In this document: one piece after another, positions 1 through 12,600 of the stretch
How the letters are laid out: every line of letters begins with the position of its first letter
Position numbering within the stretch: the stretch's first letter is position 1
Source: Pomacea canaliculata
Taxonomy: Eukaryota > Mollusca > Gastropoda > Architaenioglossa > Ampullariidae
Length of the DNA: 64,000 nt
NCBI RefSeq assembly: GCF_003073045.1
Contig: NC_037592.1
Coordinates: 1,027,371-1,091,370 of the forward strand
Reading direction: 5' to 3'
Notes under the pieces: generated by a model
What the model was told of the DNA's origin: nothing
Database searches by the model: none
What the model saw: the letters and a program-made list of their open reading frames with translations, nothing else
Program-made: the position numbers and the translations under genes

Positions 1-716
1 AAGCTGGGCATTGAGGTTGAGAGCCTTCAGGGGCAGCTGCAGGAGTTGCACAAAACAGCTGGAGAAAGAGAAGTGGTGTTAAGGGAACTAGACACTGCTT
101 TAAAATCTGCAGAAATTGATTTGCAAGAGAGACAATGTCAGTTGCTTGAGCTGGAGGAGAACTTGAAGGAGGAGAACTTGAAATGTTATCTTCAAATCCT
201 TCCAAAGATGATCTTCAGCGACAGGAGAGTGGAGAAAGTAAGTAAGATATAAAGAATATTAAAATGTACAGAGTAGTGTTAAGAAAATGTAGTTTACAAT
301 GCAAAACTAGGTCTGTAGAGTGGAATAAAGGCAAACAATATATGTTATTCAGTGCATATTAAGCTTTGTGAATGTCTGTAAAAGCATACAGAGAGAAGAC
401 TCTATCCAGATAATAAAATGAAATCAAAAAAGATTTCTTGCATGTGTTTTTGCTTGTCAGATAATAGCCAACCCTGCATTCAAGCAAATTTTATTGTGCA
501 AATTTAGATTTTCAATGTTTATAGTAAGTTTTAGATTACTCTGGCATGATTTGTAATCACTTTGCTACTTTCCTTCCTCCAGCTATTCTGAAGATCCTTG
601 AAGGCCGACTTTCTCCACGACTGCCAGCTGCTTCAGGTCCCATGCCAGAGAATGCTACCTTGCCACCTTTTATCTCTGCTTTGGCTCCCAAAAACCCGAG
701 TGGAGTCTGGGTTTGA
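1..716 (+). CDS. 3' end of an unidentified coiled-coil protein gene (two last exons)
   Basis: Exon A runs from the window edge to a GTAAGT donor at 238. Exon B starts after a pyrimidine-rich acceptor at 583 and ends with TGA at 714-716. Exon A encodes a Glu/Leu/Gln-rich heptad-like stretch (ESLQGQLQELHK ... LLELEENLKEE), typical of a coiled-coil rod. Exon B encodes a short Pro-rich tail ending KNPSGVWV. The frames do not join as written: the coil lies in frame 1, but the frame that reads SSNPSKDDLQRQESGE and then enters exon B in phase is frame 3. A single missing base near 150-185 would reconcile them. Without it the protein would end two codons into exon B. A 15-bp tandem duplication (155-184) lies at the switch point. 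The upstream part of the gene is outside the window, so the family cannot be named. Confidence 0.6.
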
Positions 717-1432
717 TAACCTATAAAACATGGTGGCAACACCTAAATATAAACTGAAGTTTGATCTGAGGACCCAGAAAACTTGTTCACACCATGTCAC
801 TTCTGACTGCAGTGGGCTTTACAAATCTGCATCCATTTTGAGTTAGATGGCTCAGAAAATTTGGTTGTGTCACCTTTTAAGCTGCTTATGCCCTCAGACC
901 TGAGCGGAATTGAGGACTGATGATTCAAACAAATCTTTTATCGTGTCATTGGTCTCCATAGAGGTAGGATAGATTTTGGTCGTAACTCAGTCCGGTGTCG
1001 GGGTAGGACTTCTACCTGCTGACTGGTTTGATGACTAGTGCCAGTGTTTCACCCAAACTCAGTTGGTACCAGAGCTGGGCTCTGCTTTGTAAAATAACAT
1101 TTTGAGGTCTGGAGATAGTCAGCTCACAGCTGACACAGACCTGGAATGACCCGTGATGTGTCATACATTCCAAGAAACTGAAATGTTTCCATGGTACATG
1201 CTGCATATAGTGACATCGTCACAAATTCATGATCTTGTTCATTTATAAAGTAAATTCTTGAATGGCTGACAGTGCATCACAAATTTCATAAACTCGTTCA
1301 TTCCTGTGATCGTCAGGTGCTAACATTCTCTTTTACAGAAGACAAATGAACAACAGATGACAGTAATACTAATGCTCATACTGATGACTCTTGCCAAACA
1401 TTTTGAGAGGAAAACAATTTGATGTGATCTTA

Positions 1433-1438
1433 AATAAA
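1433..1438 (+). terminator. Poly(A) signal AATAAA for the first gene
   Basis: This is the first AATAAA hexamer in a reasonable position after the TGA at 714, giving a 3' UTR of about 0.7 kb. It is followed by a CA-rich stretch. The cleavage site is not determined. Confidence 0.4.
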
Positions 1439-1465
1439 AGCACACACATACACACACTTCCTAGT

Positions 1466-1800
1466 TGTAGAACAATAATAATGATAATGAGGATTTATAG
1501 AGTGCTTTTCCTATGATTTGCTCATAGCGCTTTACATAAATAATATACAGGCTGAACCACCAGCAACCATGCACCCATATTCGCATACAGCAGACGTGCT
1601 CACTTCTACAACCACATCCACTCATACACAAGTTACAGAAATGTGTTTTGCACCCATGTGGTCAGGACAATAGCACGATGAATCATATAATTAGCTTCGA
1701 AACAGTCACCCAATCTCAAACCTGTTAGTGCTGGACAGTACAGCAACTCAGCGTTTGATCAGCCGCTTCACACACAAAAAACATTCAAAAATAAAGAGCA
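1466..1800. repeat. Dispersed-repeat remnant with a TCATAGCGCTTTACAT core
   Basis: An AATAATAATGATAATGAGG run leads into TTTATAGAGTGC and TCATAGCGCTTTACAT, then a CA-rich stretch. This head is a familiar interspersed motif in mollusc and other marine invertebrate genomes. I see no coding sequence or clean terminal repeats, so the class is open and the right edge is approximate. Confidence 0.4.
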
Positions 1801-4460
1801 GTTTTAGATCAAGGCTAATCGTCATGGCCAATTGAGAGCATGTTTGCAAGCTGCTGTATGGTAGAAAATGCCATTGTTGCTTTCGTGATATGTTTTTTTA
1901 GTTGTGCAATGGGATGGTCAGTCTGTTTAGAGCCAGTAAATGTGCAAAGTGCTTTGTGTGAAAAGTAAGCCAGCAGAAAACATTAGTATTGTCAAATACA
2001 ACCAAAAAAAATGAAAAGTGGGATACTTCATGTGATCTTATCTGTGATCTAAGGCTCATGCAGCAGTTCTTTGTTTCACTTTTTGCTGGATCTTAATTAC
2101 TTAATTATAGACTAAGCTTTATATATTTTTTAAAAGTTTGCCTTTTGCTTGTTTTTAACATTCCTCTATTGATGTTTGTTGAGCTTGTTTGAAACTGGAT
2201 TCCACAGAACCAAAAACAAAAATGTTGAGCTCACTACATCTTCGAGAAAGTTAAGGTGAAGATTTCTAACCAGTGGTCAAATATTTCCTGAACAGCTACA
2301 TATCTCTGTTCTTTACAATGCTTCTATCAGTTATTCTGTCAGAAGTCTCAATATCAGATGGCAAATTTAGGGTAGATCATGTGTTATTTATCTGTAATCA
2401 TTGTTTTCCCTCTTTGTACACAATTGTTCAGCCATTTTTTTTAAATGTGAATTGTTCTGGTCAGAAGTGTATATTACTGCACAGTTAACCTGGACAAGTG
2501 TGCATAGCTGCCAAAATTTGTATAAAAAAAAAGACTTATGATGCGCACATATTTTCTACGGGTTAGATAAGCTTTTGAGGTTATAGATTTTCTTAGGTAC
2601 AGTCCTAGCTGATTATTTCACAACTCATTATCTCACCATCTCTTATCTTGACAAACCTGCCTCTTGCCACACATTGTGGTAAAACAAATTTCCCTCAATT
2701 CTTCCTTATGTGGATCATATACGGTCTTTCTCTTCTGCTTTGATTTATGCTAAAGATGTGTATTGGATGTGTTAGGTAATGAACTGATGATGCATATACT
2801 GCACCTTAAGCCAGATGATAAGATAAATTTGTAGAATACATTTCCCTATGGGAGGTGAGCTCAATGTACTGTACACAAAGGACAACGAAGAAAGACCAGC
2901 ACTAGAAAACTGATGGCACTGTGGCAAACAGGAAGAGCTTGGACAAAGACGAGGAATTGTGATGTGAGTAGGACATTGTGCTGGATTATGAAAGATATTT
3001 CTTACGAAAGAAGTGGATTTTGAGGCTGGACTTGAAAGCTTCCATCATAGACATAGCTTGAAGGGAAAATGAGCTGAGAAGAAGAATCTGCCAGATTTCT
3101 CTCATCTGATGGGTGGCACAGAGGAGTTAGCACGTGTACTCATTAGTAAAAGCATTTGTCATCAACTTCTGACTTTTGGGCTTGAAACTGACCAGGCATC
3201 ATAATTTCAGTGTTAGGTAAATCATCTGAACATTTTGATAGTTGTGCAAGGTTTTCTTTCAAATACAGAGGTGAAAATTAAGCAACGAAAAAATGTTATT
3301 ATGAGCAGTTGTGATACTTTTACATACAGACACATTCGACTTGAGTAAAAATGATAAATGCCGAGAGCTGTTTAGAACAGTAAAAAATGTTTGACTTAAT
3401 TTATACGCTTCAATTTGGACTTTTCCATCTGCAAAGGGGTTTTTTTTTAATTTTTTTTTGTTTGCTTCCCTATTCTATATTTACCTCTGTCAACATGAGC
3501 CAACATCTGTCAAGTTTTTATGAGACTTTTGTGACAGTCTGCGGCTGTGTACACCCACCTGTACAAGTGCCTTACCAGAAGTTGTGAAACAAGATTCCAT
3601 ATCTATGTTAAACGACAATCTTACTAAGCCTTATTCTTTTTTTTTTGGCACTAATTTTTTTTTTATTCCTGCAAAACTGCATAAAAGGTGACAGGAGAGA
3701 CAGGATGAACACATGTGAAAATATCCTTGTTCGTCAGACAGTTGGCGACCCACGTAGTATTAAATGAAGTAAATCAAAAAATGAAATTGAAGTGAAACAG
3801 TGTACAGAAAAAACAATAAAAGGAACAGACGTATGGTAAGTTGAATTCAAGTTCTGGTCTGCTTTGTCAGTGTCAGCTTGCTTGTGCACTTTAAGGAAAT
3901 ACTTTTTCATGGTTCTGAAAGTGGACCCTTACAGCGACAACCACAGGACGATTCCTGATATGTTCAGTGGCACATCTGAAACTGGTACACGTGATGTATC
4001 TCTTTAGCTGGCTTGGGAGATGTAAAATATATTTTGAGTTGTATGACTGTTCAGCTCTATGGTTTATTTATGAGAAACTGTTCAAGAAACATTTTTGATT
4101 GAAGGGCGTTTTCATGTTTCCCTACAACCATCTAGGGGAAGGGAGAGAACGGACTAAACTATTTCTATTGTTATATTAAAAACAAATTCATATATTTTGT
4201 CATCCTTATTGTTAGAAAAATTGTAAAAGAAGTTATTTATGGAAATTGTTGCCTTACTTATTGACAAGTAGCAGAAATATAAAGTATAAAACATTCCAGA
4301 TTAGAAACTAGTCTTTAATGTTTAGGGATTTCACAACTCTGGCCAAATTATACAACGACCATTGCATCCTTTAAAGGCCAAACTGTTTGCTTATGGCAGG
4401 ACAGAATGGTTCAGCCTAAGCGAGGTAAGGAGCACATGCAGGGCAGGCAACCTCATTGAT

Positions 4461-4580
4461 CAACCTTAGTGGTTATTGGTCTACCTTAGTGGCTATTGGT
4501 CTACCTTAGTGGTCATTAATCTAGCTTAGTGGTCATTTGCTTACCCTAGTGATCATTGGTCAACCTTAGTGGTCATTGGT
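4461..4580. repeat. Minisatellite, six 20-bp units
   Basis: Six consecutive 20-bp units run without spacing change. Each is a variant of CTACCTTAGTGGTCATTGGT. The core CTTAGTGG is the most conserved part; the last four bases vary. Confidence 0.85.
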
Positions 4581-5214
4581 CACTGCTTCCATCTGGCCCG
4601 ACAAGTGCCCTTGCCTCTCCCTGCCAGATGGAATTCATTCTTGTCAGACAGTGAAGGTCTTTAACTGAATGAATAAAAGAGCAATTTGTAAAACTGTGAA
4701 AACTGTGGTCTTTGGTCTTTTCATTATTAAAAAAAACATATTCACATTACTTGCCTATGTGCTTATTTCCCGCTCAAAATACAATGAGACAACAAAGGAC
4801 ACTGCTCACTGACTCACTATATCACCAGGTGTTCAAAAGGAAAAAAACTTGATAGACATCGAATGTCTTTATGTAGTCAGTGGTCTTAATTTTGCCAGGA
4901 GTGTCAAGCAACTGTCCCTTCAGACAACTTGTGCATCATGCCATGGCTTACTTTAAGATGTAGTGGAGTAGTAGCAGTAAGCAAGTCATGTTGTGGTTGC
5001 CTCTGCACTCGGATTCCTTTACTCATGTGGCATTTACAGCCTACCTCAGAACAAGCACCTACTGTATCAATTTCTGCAACTTGATTCACATGCTTTTGCT
5101 GTGACTTCCATCTCGCTGTTGAGAGATGTGCTACATAAATTATTTTTATGTAAGCACTAATATTTTCTCAGTTTTCTGTAGGGGCTTGATAACAAATATT
5201 GTAAGACTGAGTGA

Positions 5215-5402
5215 TTATTAAAGAAGCATTGTATAATTGATAGCAGAAGTATTCTGTGATTGGATGATTTGTAACAGAAGCATTGTGTGATTGGATGATT
5301 TGTAACAGAAGTATTCTGTGATTGGATGATTTGTAACAGAAGTATTGTGTGATTGGATGACTGGTAATGAAAGTATTTTATGATTGGGTGATTGGTAATG
5401 GG
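5215..5402. repeat. Minisatellite, about six 31-bp units
   Basis: Units share GTAACAGAAGTATT followed by GTGATTGGATGATT. The outer copies are more diverged than the inner ones. A looser GTGATTGGATG-like pattern recurs at 6.34-6.72 kb, suggesting a wider decayed array. Confidence 0.8.
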
Positions 5403-7144
5403 AATTCGTCTCGCTGCAGCTTGTTAATAAAATCTTCTTGCAGTTGTTTATGTGTACTTACGGTGTACTTAGTAAGCCAGATTTATTGATTTGTTTTGAC
5501 AACTGAATATTTCTTCAGTTAATAGCAAAGGTTAGATGGATGTGGTGATGTTCTTTGAAGAAGAGGTCACAGACAAGCCACTCCTACATAAACTCTTTTT
5601 TTGTTTTTTTGTAGGAGTAGCGGGTGTGTGTGTGGGCGCTAATCAACAGTTTTATCGGAGTGAACACCTGAGTGGTGAGGAGGAGAAGTTGACAAAATGG
5701 TCTTAAAAATAAAATTTTGACTGGAAATGCCCTCCTGTATCATTTGATTTATCTGTCAAAAAAAAAATGTTAGGGACATACCAATATTAAACAATTTTTT
5801 TTCCAAGTGTGCATAAGGATGTATGTATTTATGCAACACATCATTTTAAGTAGTATGATCCAACAATTGTATACAAATAAGATTTGTTGAATAGTAGCTG
5901 TCCTGAGTGTTGACAGTGTGTATGTGTGTACATATGCAAATGAACATGAAAACTTTGACCCTTTTTTTAAAAATAGCCACCATATTCTCATGAGAGTTGA
6001 TGCAAAGATGTATGAGTGGACAGCGTATTGTACTGTATGTACCAAGTAATGAGTGCATGTGCCAAAGCAAGGAATGATTTAGAAGTGTGGAAGCAGAAAG
6101 CATACTGAGTAGTGCTGAGCGAGATCATGCTGTGGAGCTCATTTCCTGATGTGTGCATGCCCATTGCAGAAGATATTCACAAAGGTGAACTTAAACTAAA
6201 TAGTGAAATTGTGAACCTTGGTGAGGCATGATGCTAAGTGTCATATGAATCAAGCAATGAGAGAATACTCAATAGAATGTTGCATGAACTCTGTAGTGTG
6301 CGATGTCAGATGTTAATACAGCGTGCTGTTACTGGAACTATGATACACAGTGATTGGATGTTCGTGAAATGTGATTGGATCGTGAAGGTTCATAGTGATT
6401 GGATGTTGGTGTTGAGATTGAATGGTGAAGTAGAGTGACTGAATGGTAAGTGCACTTTGACTATATGTTGGTGCTGACTACATGGCGAGATGTAGTAAGT
6501 GGACATAAAACTTGTGTTCACTTAAGGTGTGCGGATTTATTTAGTAATGAAATGCTGAAGTACCGTGACTGCATCCCAGTGTTATTGGATGGTTGTTGTT
6601 TATTGTGAATGTTGAAGTACACAGTGCTGCTTGTAAAAGGAGCCTGCTTGAAATCAGTATGCTTATGAACAGAGTGGACTGTACTGCTATATACAGTATG
6701 ATTGGACTTGATTGATAAAATGACATTAAAAGTTTAGAAGACAGTCAGTGACTGCTGACACCAAAGTACATCAACCTTTTGACCTTAAGGTGTTCATTTC
6801 AGTTGATAAACATTATGTATCAAATTCTCATCCACCGATTCAGTTTTAGCTTTCTGTATCTTAACTGTAGTGAGTTTTGTGGAGGTTTTTTTAGCATTTT
6901 ATTGTTAAATGGATTTTTGTAATGAGGTTTCCAGCTCATTTACAGACTTGGCTATACCTAGATAAAAGCACATGGTCTCCATGGTGTCCATTTTGCTAGG
7001 TGCTGTCTACGCAATGTGTGCCATTCTGCAACTTGCTGAAGATTCTATTTCTATGGTAAGGTTCACAGCACTGTCAAGGTCTGCTGTGGACACATGCAGT
7101 GACACACTTTGTTGTAGTGCTAGTATTCTGTTTGAGATCCACAA

Positions 7145-7295
7145 AGACACTTTAAATGACACCAGCAGCTCTCTGGGCCAGGATTTTTGTAGGACTGGCA
7201 AGATTCTTTCTGAAGTCCACCAAGACATGTTGTGAGACTTTAAATGACATCAGCAGCTCTTTGGGCCAGAATTTTAGTAGCACTTGCCAGATACT
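7145..7295. repeat. Two-copy direct duplication, about 85 bp apart
   Basis: ACTTTAAATGACACCAGCAG at about 7150 recurs as ACTTTAAATGACATCAGCAG at about 7235. In both copies a CTCTxTGGGCCAG block follows. The copies differ at several positions. Confidence 0.7.
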
Positions 7296-7564
7296 CTCAC
7301 TATTTTGGAAAAGTTTTCAAGTGGCACCGACATAGTTCTCCCTGTTTCAGTATTATGGGGCAGATTTTCTGCCATGCTGCACCGTGCAGCAAAGGTTGCA
7401 GTACATGTCTTTTTGTGAGGAACCGAAGACTTTGCTGACGTGGTTTAGTGCAGTCAGCAGTTGAAACAGACGTGTTGCAATTTTCACCTGATTAATTAGT
7501 GCAGCACAATACACCTTTATTGTCTCATGAGAAAAGTTCATGTACTCATTGGGTTAGTGTTGTT

Positions 7565-7760
7565 CTTATGTATCAAGTGTTCCTAACGTGATAGTCCCAT
7601 TATATAACACTCCTTACATGATACTTCTGTTATATAATGTGCTCCTTACGTGATACTTCCGTTATATAACGTGCTTCTTGCGTGATAGTTCCATGATATG
7701 AAATGTTTGTGTTCCTTACATGATAATATTTTGAGGACACGCTCCTTACGCTGTTAGATG
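7565..7760. repeat. Degenerate minisatellite, about 38-bp unit
   Basis: Repeated blocks combine CTCCTTACGTGATA with TTCCGTTATATAA. About five copies are recognisable, the last ones strongly diverged. Confidence 0.7.
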
Positions 7761-9410
7761 TCATGTTTTGATGGTACCTTTTATCATGTATGTACACATT
7801 GTTGATATGCATTTCATGCCATCTTCTCACCGAAGCTCGCATTGCTGACTATAATCAAGACTTTCTTACCGCCAGTCATATTTGTGAACATGGGAAACTT
7901 GCACAAGTAGGAATTGTAAGTGTAATATCTGTGACAGAGAAAAGTTATTTTTTAGGTGGGTATTGTGAGAAAACAATGCTGATCCCAGCGAATCAAGTTC
8001 ATTTGAAGTATTACTTTTTTTCTAAAAGTTTGATTGCATGCTGATGTAAAAAATGTTGTATGATAAGCTTTATGAAGTATGAATGAGGCATGTTAGTTTG
8101 GTGATGTCTAAATGTAGTGTGACCACTTGTTTTGCCGCTCGAATGCCTTGCTTATGAACTAGATGGTGAAGAGGAGCGCCTGGTACCGGTCATCTCTGTC
8201 AGGAGTGAAGATGTGGCACTGAGAGTCCAGTAAATAAGCTCATACTCTCACTCTTTGCCTTCTCTTTGTGTGTGTGCCTGGCTAAATGGTCGACACTCTT
8301 TTCTTCACCTAACCCCGAGTTAGATACAGTGGATAAATCAAGGCATTTTTAGCATAGAAATGGGCTTTGCCTCAAATTGTGAGGTGGAGGCAACAGTCTA
8401 ATGCTCTCCTTTGTTCATGAACACATGCTGTTCACATGCAAACAAGTAGGCGCACATAATTATACTCACACTGAGTTAGGAATTCACAATGCACTTTGCC
8501 AGCAAACCATGACAAGAGTCCTTTATTGCAAGAAAAACCCTCAGGGTTTGCCGAGAATATGGGATTTCTATAGGAATATCACACCATCTCCAAATCTCTC
8601 AAATCGTAGTTGTTGATAGCAGTATTAATTTCTGTAATATATATATACACTATGAGACAATGGTTTGCATACATGAGTCTACAGAGGATGTTAGTCCACG
8701 AGGCAAAACTAGCAGATTGTGAGTTGTTTTGTAAGGTTTTTGGTTTTTGTTCTTGTCAGCCAGAGGACAGGCCTAACCCGGTGTCGAAAAAGACCAAGTG
8801 TACAATTTTGGTAGCCTTCTCTCTCTCTAGGTTGTGTTGTGTGGATAGTTGTATTAACTCACCCCCAAATAAATTAATACAAGTATCAGTGAACACAGCC
8901 ATTGTTCACACCCGTGAAGAGCTCACATATGGTAAATGAACAGGAAGTTTTCTTCTAGTAAGAACCGAGCAGAGAACAGGAACACGAAAGAATCACAGCA
9001 TCATGTAAACAAGTCGGGTGGATCCAAAAGCCGAAGGAAATTAATCTACGGAAATTTGAACGCTTTCTTACTCTAGTGACCAGAAGAATGCAAGGAGGGA
9101 GTGCCTCAACGGCTCTAATCGACCAATGGCAATGAGTGGTCCAAGATGACGTCATACCGACAAGACAGGCTGTTGGCTATCTGAGGTCCAGTGAAAAAAA
9201 AATTGTTTTTGGAAAGTGTAGTGGATCGTCTGAGGAGACGCAAGATTAATTATTTTGTCAACGGAAGGATAAGCAGAGAACCAGCGAGACTAGGCCTCCG
9301 ACCACTTCAGCAGGCCACAGGCGCATGAAGAATAAATAGACGACACGTGACCGATCAGGCACTGCAACAGATACACCGACAGGTCACTGGTGATGACCGC
9401 AGTAGCCAGT

Positions 9411-9600
9411 CTCACTCACACTTAATGTACTCAACCACCCCACACTCCACCCCACACTCCACCCCGCTTCTCTCTCTCACACACACACGTGAGCGCACCA
9501 ACTCACACACTTAATGTACTCAGCCACCCCACACTCCACCCCACACTCCACCCCGCTTCTCTCTCTCTCACGTGTGCGCACCAACTCACACACTGGGCAG
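9411..9600. repeat. Two-copy repeat of about 90 bp downstream of troponin T
   Basis: The blocks CACACTTAATGTACTCA, CCACCCCACACTCCAC and CCCCGCTTCTCTCTC occur twice in the same order. Inside each copy CCACACTCCACC is itself doubled. The array ends about 35 bp before the troponin T stop codon, in what would be its 3' flank or 3' UTR. Confidence 0.75.
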
Positions 9601-9632
9601 CAGCATCTGTCGACAGGGAGGCGAGCTGAAGC

Positions 9633-9638
9633 TTTATT
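9633..9638 (-). terminator. Poly(A) signal overlapping the troponin T stop codon
   Basis: On the minus strand the last codons read GCA GAA TAA AGC, so AATAAA is formed across the terminator. If used, the 3' UTR would be only some 10-30 nt. A more distal signal has not been excluded. Confidence 0.35.
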
Positions 9639-12600
9639 CTGCCTCCGCCGCCACCGCCGCCTCCTCCTGCTCCCCACCCTCGCTCACTGGCCGCACGTGC
9701 TGGATCTCGGGTGGCGGGGGCTCCTTGGCCAGGTCCTCGAAAAGGACTTTGCGCTCCACGTAGGTCCTGTGGTCTGTGTGTCGCTCGTACTTGCTGCACA
9801 GCTGGATCTTGGGCTGCACACGTGAATACCACAGGTTGTGACTACCTGACCACATCGGTCGTTGTGTTCACCTCCTGTCATACATCGAGTGGCAGGTGAA
9901 CTCTCTCACGACTCTCTTGTCATGCAGCACGCACAGCTACGTCCTCTACTCCCCGTCCTCTCCTCCACACCCGTCTACCGCACACCGGATATTAAATACT
10001 TCAAGGCAAGACGCAGATACACAGATACACAGATATACAGTTATACAGTTACACTGATACACAGCTCACTTAGAATAAGTTTATTCTGACATCGCCTGTG
10101 CTAGACATGCAGACTGTGCGTGCGCCTATCTGTACATATAATGTATATATGCGTGCATGCACCTATGTCTGTACACCTGTGTGTTTGTCTGTGTGCATTT
10201 TTAGACTGTACACATACTTGTGTGTGTCTGTGTGCGTGTATGTTCATGCGTGGGATAACTTACTGGAGCGCCGGTGAATTTATCTGCCAGGCGGTCAAAG
10301 CTGAAACACGAGAAATACAATCTTTTTAATTCGCAAGAAAAAGAATTTATGTTTGAAAGCGCGTGCTACTTCATCGCCATCTGCTCTCTCCCCACACATG
10401 AGCACATGGAAACGGCTCTCTCCCCACACATGGTCAGACAAAACATCTTTTAGTGTAACACGAACAAGGCTACACCCAAAACCCTCTGAGAAAGGTGTTG
10501 AGAGCTTCGCCAGTGAAAACAATCATGAAAGTAACAACAAACATGAAAGTAACAACAAACACAAACGTAACAACAAACAAGCAACAAACGCCAGTTACTT
10601 ACGATTCATCCACCTGCACTGCAGACACGCCCCTCTTGCCTTTGCTGAAACGGAGGAAAAGCTGTGGTGAGTAAGAGAAAAAGCAAGAGGGGGAACATCT
10701 GTCATGAAAGTGCGCGGATATTTTTGATATGCATGTTGAAATATCATAATTTACTAAAAGATAGACGGACTGGCTACTAGAGACAACACAGTCGTTACAC
10801 ATGATAAATCATGGATGTACTACCAGTGTACTACCAATGGCGGAGCTTGTATTCTTGTCACAGTGTACTACCAGTGTCAGCGTTCACGCCTGTATTACTA
10901 GTAGTAATGCATCAGTGGTAACACCTGCATTACCAATGGTAACATCTAATTAGTGCAACTAAGATAATTGGAAGTTTTGTCTAAATATTCCAGTCCACTG
11001 AAGCTACTGACCCTTTGTTCATTTGCCTGGCTCTCTCCGCTAGTTCAATCATCTGCAACAGAAACAGAAATGTGTCAGGTATTGTGTGTCGAGGTGTGCA
11101 ACAGGTGTTACGTACACACTGCAGTCACACCTCGGTGACACACACACACGAGGGCAAGGAGGTCTCTGGCGCATGCCTTTGCTGCACGTGCACACCTCAC
11201 CCACCCAGCCGTGACGGCCACTACCACCACCACCTCACCCACCCAGCCGTGACGCCCACCACCACCACCACCACCACCACCTCACCCACCCAGCCGTGAC
11301 GCCCACCACCCCCATCACGTGACTCACGTCGTACTGCTGACGTTTGTAGCGCTGCTCCAGGTCGTACTTGTCGCCCTCCAGGCGGCGGATGTGCTCCTGC
11401 AGCTCGCGGGCCTTCTCCAGCAGTTTGCTGGCATCCATGCCCTCCAGGGTCAGCGGCTGGATGCGCTGGGACAAGATGGCGCGCTTCTCCTCCTCCAGCT
11501 GTTCCTTGGACTTCTGCAGCTCCTCCTTGCTCATGACGCTGTCCAGCTGCACAGGGGTGGGGGGCAGGGAAAGTGCGTGGGGGGAAGGACAACAGAAAGA
11601 TGGAGGATGTAAGACACTTTTATATGCCAGCTCTGCAGAAGCACTCTAAAGTTCACAACTAGCAGGCCGTGTACTTATCAACATGTCTTATTATCTCAGA
11701 CAGCATGTTGTCGTTGTTCTACCCACAACCTGTTTAAGTTGTTTTTTTTTCAACTCTAGATTTGCTAGCGACAAAACATTGCACCTTGTTGTCTTGCTAT
11801 ATCTTGCTATGATCGCCGGGTATGTTTGTAAGCATATTTTTATCACTAAAGGACACTGGGTAATCAGACGTGTGTCTAAGTCTATTATTACAGAGCATTA
11901 TTATCGTTGTGTATGAAGATGGACTGTGAAAGGCATCGTGAGAACGGATAAGATGAAAAGGACGATGTGGGATGGACAACATCAAGATGGAGGATGGCAG
12001 CAGCGATCGACGCAAAACAAGAGGACAGTGCAAATGGAGCCAAAACGTTTGGAAAGATAATTTTCGAAAATTCCTCTCGGCATCAATATTTTTAGTAGAT
12101 ACGAGCTAGTCAATTCCAAATATTTAGAAATATTTAAATATAGAACAAAGTCAGTTCCAGCAGCGCAGTTTATCCTGACTTTCTCATAGCATTTACAAAT
12201 CTTTTTAGGACTTCAATGTTAACAACAATGCAAAATTTATTTACAGAGCAGTGATTCTTTGAGCTGAAGGTGGCAATGAAACATGATTACTGTAGGTGGG
12301 AGGTGACACTGCCTCACAGACTGCTGTGAGGTACAAAGACCATGTCGACCGCAAACACAAGGTTAGTGTGGTCCAGGATCACAGATGTGATTAGGAGCGC
12401 GATGTCAAGCCGATGACAGGGTTTAAACACAGAAGGAAGCAGCAAGAACAGAAGAACTTTCCAGAAAGGAGATGATGACTTCCAGGGTTCTTGGTGAGAA
12501 CTTTAGGCTCGCCACACACTGCGCACACACACAGCGCTTGCAGACGCCGACAAGAACACACACAGACACACAGACAGACACACACAGACACACAGACACA

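Larger units (their letters stand above)
1801..9633. other. Intergenic stretch, no gene recognised
   Basis: AT-rich DNA between the first gene and the end of troponin T. Open frames here are short and have no coherent splice context. It holds several minisatellites, listed separately, and a segment near 2.76-3.2 kb that looks like repeat debris. I find no tRNA, no motif-bearing protein and no convincing exon pair. Confidence 0.5.

Noticed and set aside
8955-9155. Possible gene or promoter in the GC-richer patch at 8.95-9.35 kb
   Set aside because: Only short frames, with no motif, TATA box or splice pair that could be defended.
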